Assembly: GCA_024195265.1 (NCBI GenBank)
Contig: JAJLRJ010000011.1
Location: 24,354,527 to 24,418,526, forward strand
Length of the DNA stretch: 64,000 bases
From: Dendrophyllia cribrosa
Lineage: Eukaryota; Cnidaria; Anthozoa; Scleractinia; Dendrophylliidae
Direction: 5' to 3'
This document shows, piece after piece, positions 61,937-64,000 of the stretch. The notes under the pieces are model-generated. The model ran no database searches and was not told where the DNA came from. It saw nothing but the letters and a program-made list of their open reading frames with translations. The translations under genes were made by a program, and so were the position numbers. Numbering within the stretch: position 1 is the first letter of the stretch; every line of letters starts with the position of its first letter.

Positions 61937-63227
61937 ATGATGGCGGTGCGTGAAGTTGCCAGAAGGCGTAAGAAGTTCATGTTGCTGATTTTGATGCAGC
62001 TTTTAGACGACGACCCTCCTGCCTCTATCGAACGACGAGTGTGGACTCGCGAGTGGATAAAACGACGAGAGGAATTGGGGGCCTATCATACCCTGTTTAG
62101 AGAATTAGCGGCGGAAGACACCCTTGGGTTTGGCGAGTACATGAGGATGCCTCATGCCAAGTTCCTAGCATTAGTGGAGGCTGTAGGGCCCCTTTTAACA
62201 AAGCAAGAGACTCATATGAGGACATCTATTGCGCCAAACGAAAGAGTTGCCCTCGCTATCAGATACTTGGCAACAGGAGAGACGTTTCAGTCCCTTTCCT
62301 TCCAGTTTCGGATTGGCAAGAGTACTGTGTCTCAGATTGTAATGGAAGTATGCGACGCGATTTACCAAGTTTTGGGAAGACAACACTTAAAACGCCCAAC
62401 ACCGTTGAAAACTGGCGCGGAATTGCAACTTCATTCCACTCTAAGTGGAATATTCCAAATAACATTGGCGCTATAGACGGAAAACGGATTTTGATCCAGA
62501 AGCCCCCAAGTGCTGGTTCCCATTACCACGACTATAAAGGGAACGAAAGTGTTATTGCGTTGATCATGTCGGGACCGAGTTACGAGTGCCTCTACGCAGA
62601 TGTAGGCACCAACGGGCGGAACTCAGACGGACACGCATGGGCACGGTGCTCACTGAAGAAGGCTTTGGACAGCCCAGACAATCCGCTTAACATACCTCCT
62701 CCTTGCCCATTGCCCGGGGCTAGCAAGGCAGTTCCTTTTGTCATAACAGCAGACGAAGCGTTTTCTTTGGCGAGCTACATGCTGAAGCCGTTGTATCCTC
62801 GAAAGAGCCTTACAGTCAGGAAAGAATTGCTAATTATCGGATATCTCGAGGACGAAGGATTTCCGAGAACATCCTGGGAATCTTTGGGAATAGATGGCGC
62901 TGTTTCCGAGCCCCCTTCCTTTTAAGCCCTGCCAAGGTACAGAAAATAACGATGGCCGCACTCACGCTTCACAACTGGCTGAACAGCGACAGATTCAGTA
63001 GGAATGTGTACTGCCCTCCTGGTCTGATTGACAACGAAGATCCTGTCACCGGGGAAATCATCCAAGGCACTTGGAGAGACGACTCTCCTCTCGAATCACT
63101 CGTATCTCTTCAGCCATCCCTTCAGCACAATTACAACACAGGAGCCAAAGAAATGCGCCAGGAATATACAAGATGGTTTAATGACGAAGGCGATGTGCCA
63201 TGGCAAAGGAAAATGTGTGGACTTTAG
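61937..63227 (+). pseudogene. PIF/Harbinger (HARBI1-like) transposase with two frameshifts
   Basis: Three overlapping frames read in order. 61937-62476: an N-terminal part and a helix-turn-helix (GETFQSLSFQFRIGKSTVSQ). 62350-62925: NWRGIATSFHSKWNIPNNIG, AIDGK (first catalytic Asp, codon 62476-62478), YADVGTNGRNSDGHAW (second Asp) and FVITADEAFSL (third acidic region). 62952-63227: LTLHNWL, the YCPPGLIDNEDPVTGEIIQG segment and a C-terminal PWQ. Frameshifts lie at ~62375-62395 and ~62815-62823; after the second, the NYRISRGRR...G-x-FGNRW region reads in the third frame. A nuclear cut-and-paste transposase, now inactive unless the shifts are sequencing errors or tiny introns. Confidence 0.85.
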
Positions 63228-64000
63228 TGGCTTTGAGTTCTAATCTAGATATAATTGTAATTAATATGTTGACTATGGCATTGTGACAGTTAACATGAAA
63301 TTTGCGTAGTATGCATTCAAGCGAGAGCAGAGTATGTAGTTTGCAAAAATAATGATCAGAACACAACATACAAACCGATTTATGTTAGAAATATCCGTGT
63401 GCTAGAAAAAAAAAACATGCAATCCAAATTTGTACCTTTTTCGTTAGAAAACCGACTCTTAATGGACCTTAATGAATTCTCTTGATTGTAAAATGATAAA
63501 TAATTATACAACTCAAAATCTGACAGTTAAATTTGGAATTGAAAAAAGTATCCACGAACTTTTGAAACAGAAACACAAATGGGGTCACTAAAACAAGGTT
63601 TGTTACTGGTTGCACCGTATGGAACTAAAACCCCAATACAACGCCGGTGTAGCCAATGTTGAGCCTCGTTGCTCATACTAAATTAATTAACATAGTGAAG
63701 AAATTGTTAACAAAAGCGCAAGAAGTCTTTGAAATGCTGCTTCAACACAGTTTTTTATTCATCAAATACAGGGCCTTAGCGCTTATAGGGGCCGGGTGCA
63801 TTTTTTTCAAAACAATATGGTGATCATAATAAAACTGTATAAAAAGGCACCTAATATGCCTCCCAATTTCAACTTGTGTCCCTCTATCCCCACCCCCAGT
63901 TTTCTCAGAGTCTTAATACGTTAAATGGCCCCGAATCTAGCCGTTAACCATACAAATTGGAAAAAATAAACGTTCAGGCGTAAAAAAGAAGGGCAAAAAC
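63228..64000. other. Downstream of the transposase; no gene, right TIR not found
   Basis: AT-rich sequence. I searched by eye for an inverted CTAGTGTGCGAGCACC matching the left boundary at ~61010 and did not find it, so the element's right end is either lost or beyond the window. Confidence 0.45.

Noticed and set aside
1..64000. CRISPR arrays, bacterial operons, phage or viral genes
   Set aside because: Tandem and inverted repeats here are satellites and eukaryotic transposons; no spacer-repeat pattern, ribosome-binding-site-linked gene runs or viral structural or replication genes were seen.

Overview
The window looks like nuclear DNA from an anthozoan cnidarian, most likely a stony coral or a sea anemone. 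This is inferred from AT-rich, intron-bearing DNA crowded with many small DNA transposons, several Penelope-like retroelements, a DIRS-type recombinase relic, tRNA-like repeats and a lineage-expanded set of intronless class A receptors. No bacterial, organellar or viral genes were recognised.

Layout. (1) 1-7.5 kb: the last six exons of an anthrax-toxin-receptor-like (ANTXR/CMG2/TEM8 family) host gene on the + strand. They encode its proline-rich and conserved cytoplasmic tail; the extracellular vWA domain and membrane helix must lie upstream of the window. Its 4.4-kb intron holds a nested stack of transposons, including two almost identical 1,011-bp TTAA-flanked elements. (2) 8-19 kb: no intact gene. 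It holds MITEs of at least four families, a ~110-bp-monomer satellite with a ~432-bp higher-order period, a LINE reverse-transcriptase relic, a ~500-bp CATCC pentamer array and a tRNA-like repeat. (3) 19-30 kb and 41-54.5 kb: a head-to-tail array of one class A GPCR family. Three copies have intact frames (20126, 28628, 47758), one is open but carries lesions in key motifs (53300), and one is cut off after TM2 (41435). Copies are embedded in duplicated flanks (called block A and block B here), and gene-less copies of these flanks lie around 25, 39, 49.5, 58-59 and 61 kb. (4) 30-41 kb: intergenic, with one candidate orphan exon (31426), foldback elements, homopolymer tracts and a DIRS-like tyrosine-recombinase relic. 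(5) 42.4-47 kb: Penelope-like elements. The first is bounded by two identical inverted 150-bp repeats, each encoding a complete hammerhead ribozyme. The second is a large foldback whose arms carry a GIY-YIG endonuclease end and a hammerhead-like core. (6) 54.5-61 kb: more duplicated flanks, a third Penelope-like 3' end, a TA-flanked MITE with empty sites elsewhere in the window, and a tRNA-containing repeat with a 15-bp target duplication. (7) 61-63.2 kb: a frameshifted PIF/Harbinger transposase preceded by repeated palindromic motifs.

How it fits together. The cell's own products here are the ANTXR-like receptor and the GPCR paralogues. The GPCR copies share start site, single-exon structure and flanks, so the array grew by segmental duplication, with flanks reshuffled at a short CAAAC word next to the start codon. 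Most of the rest is transposable-element sediment. Several elements can be dated relative to the duplications because empty sites survive in sister copies. All comparisons were made by eye; family names rest on motifs and remembered family features, not on searches.
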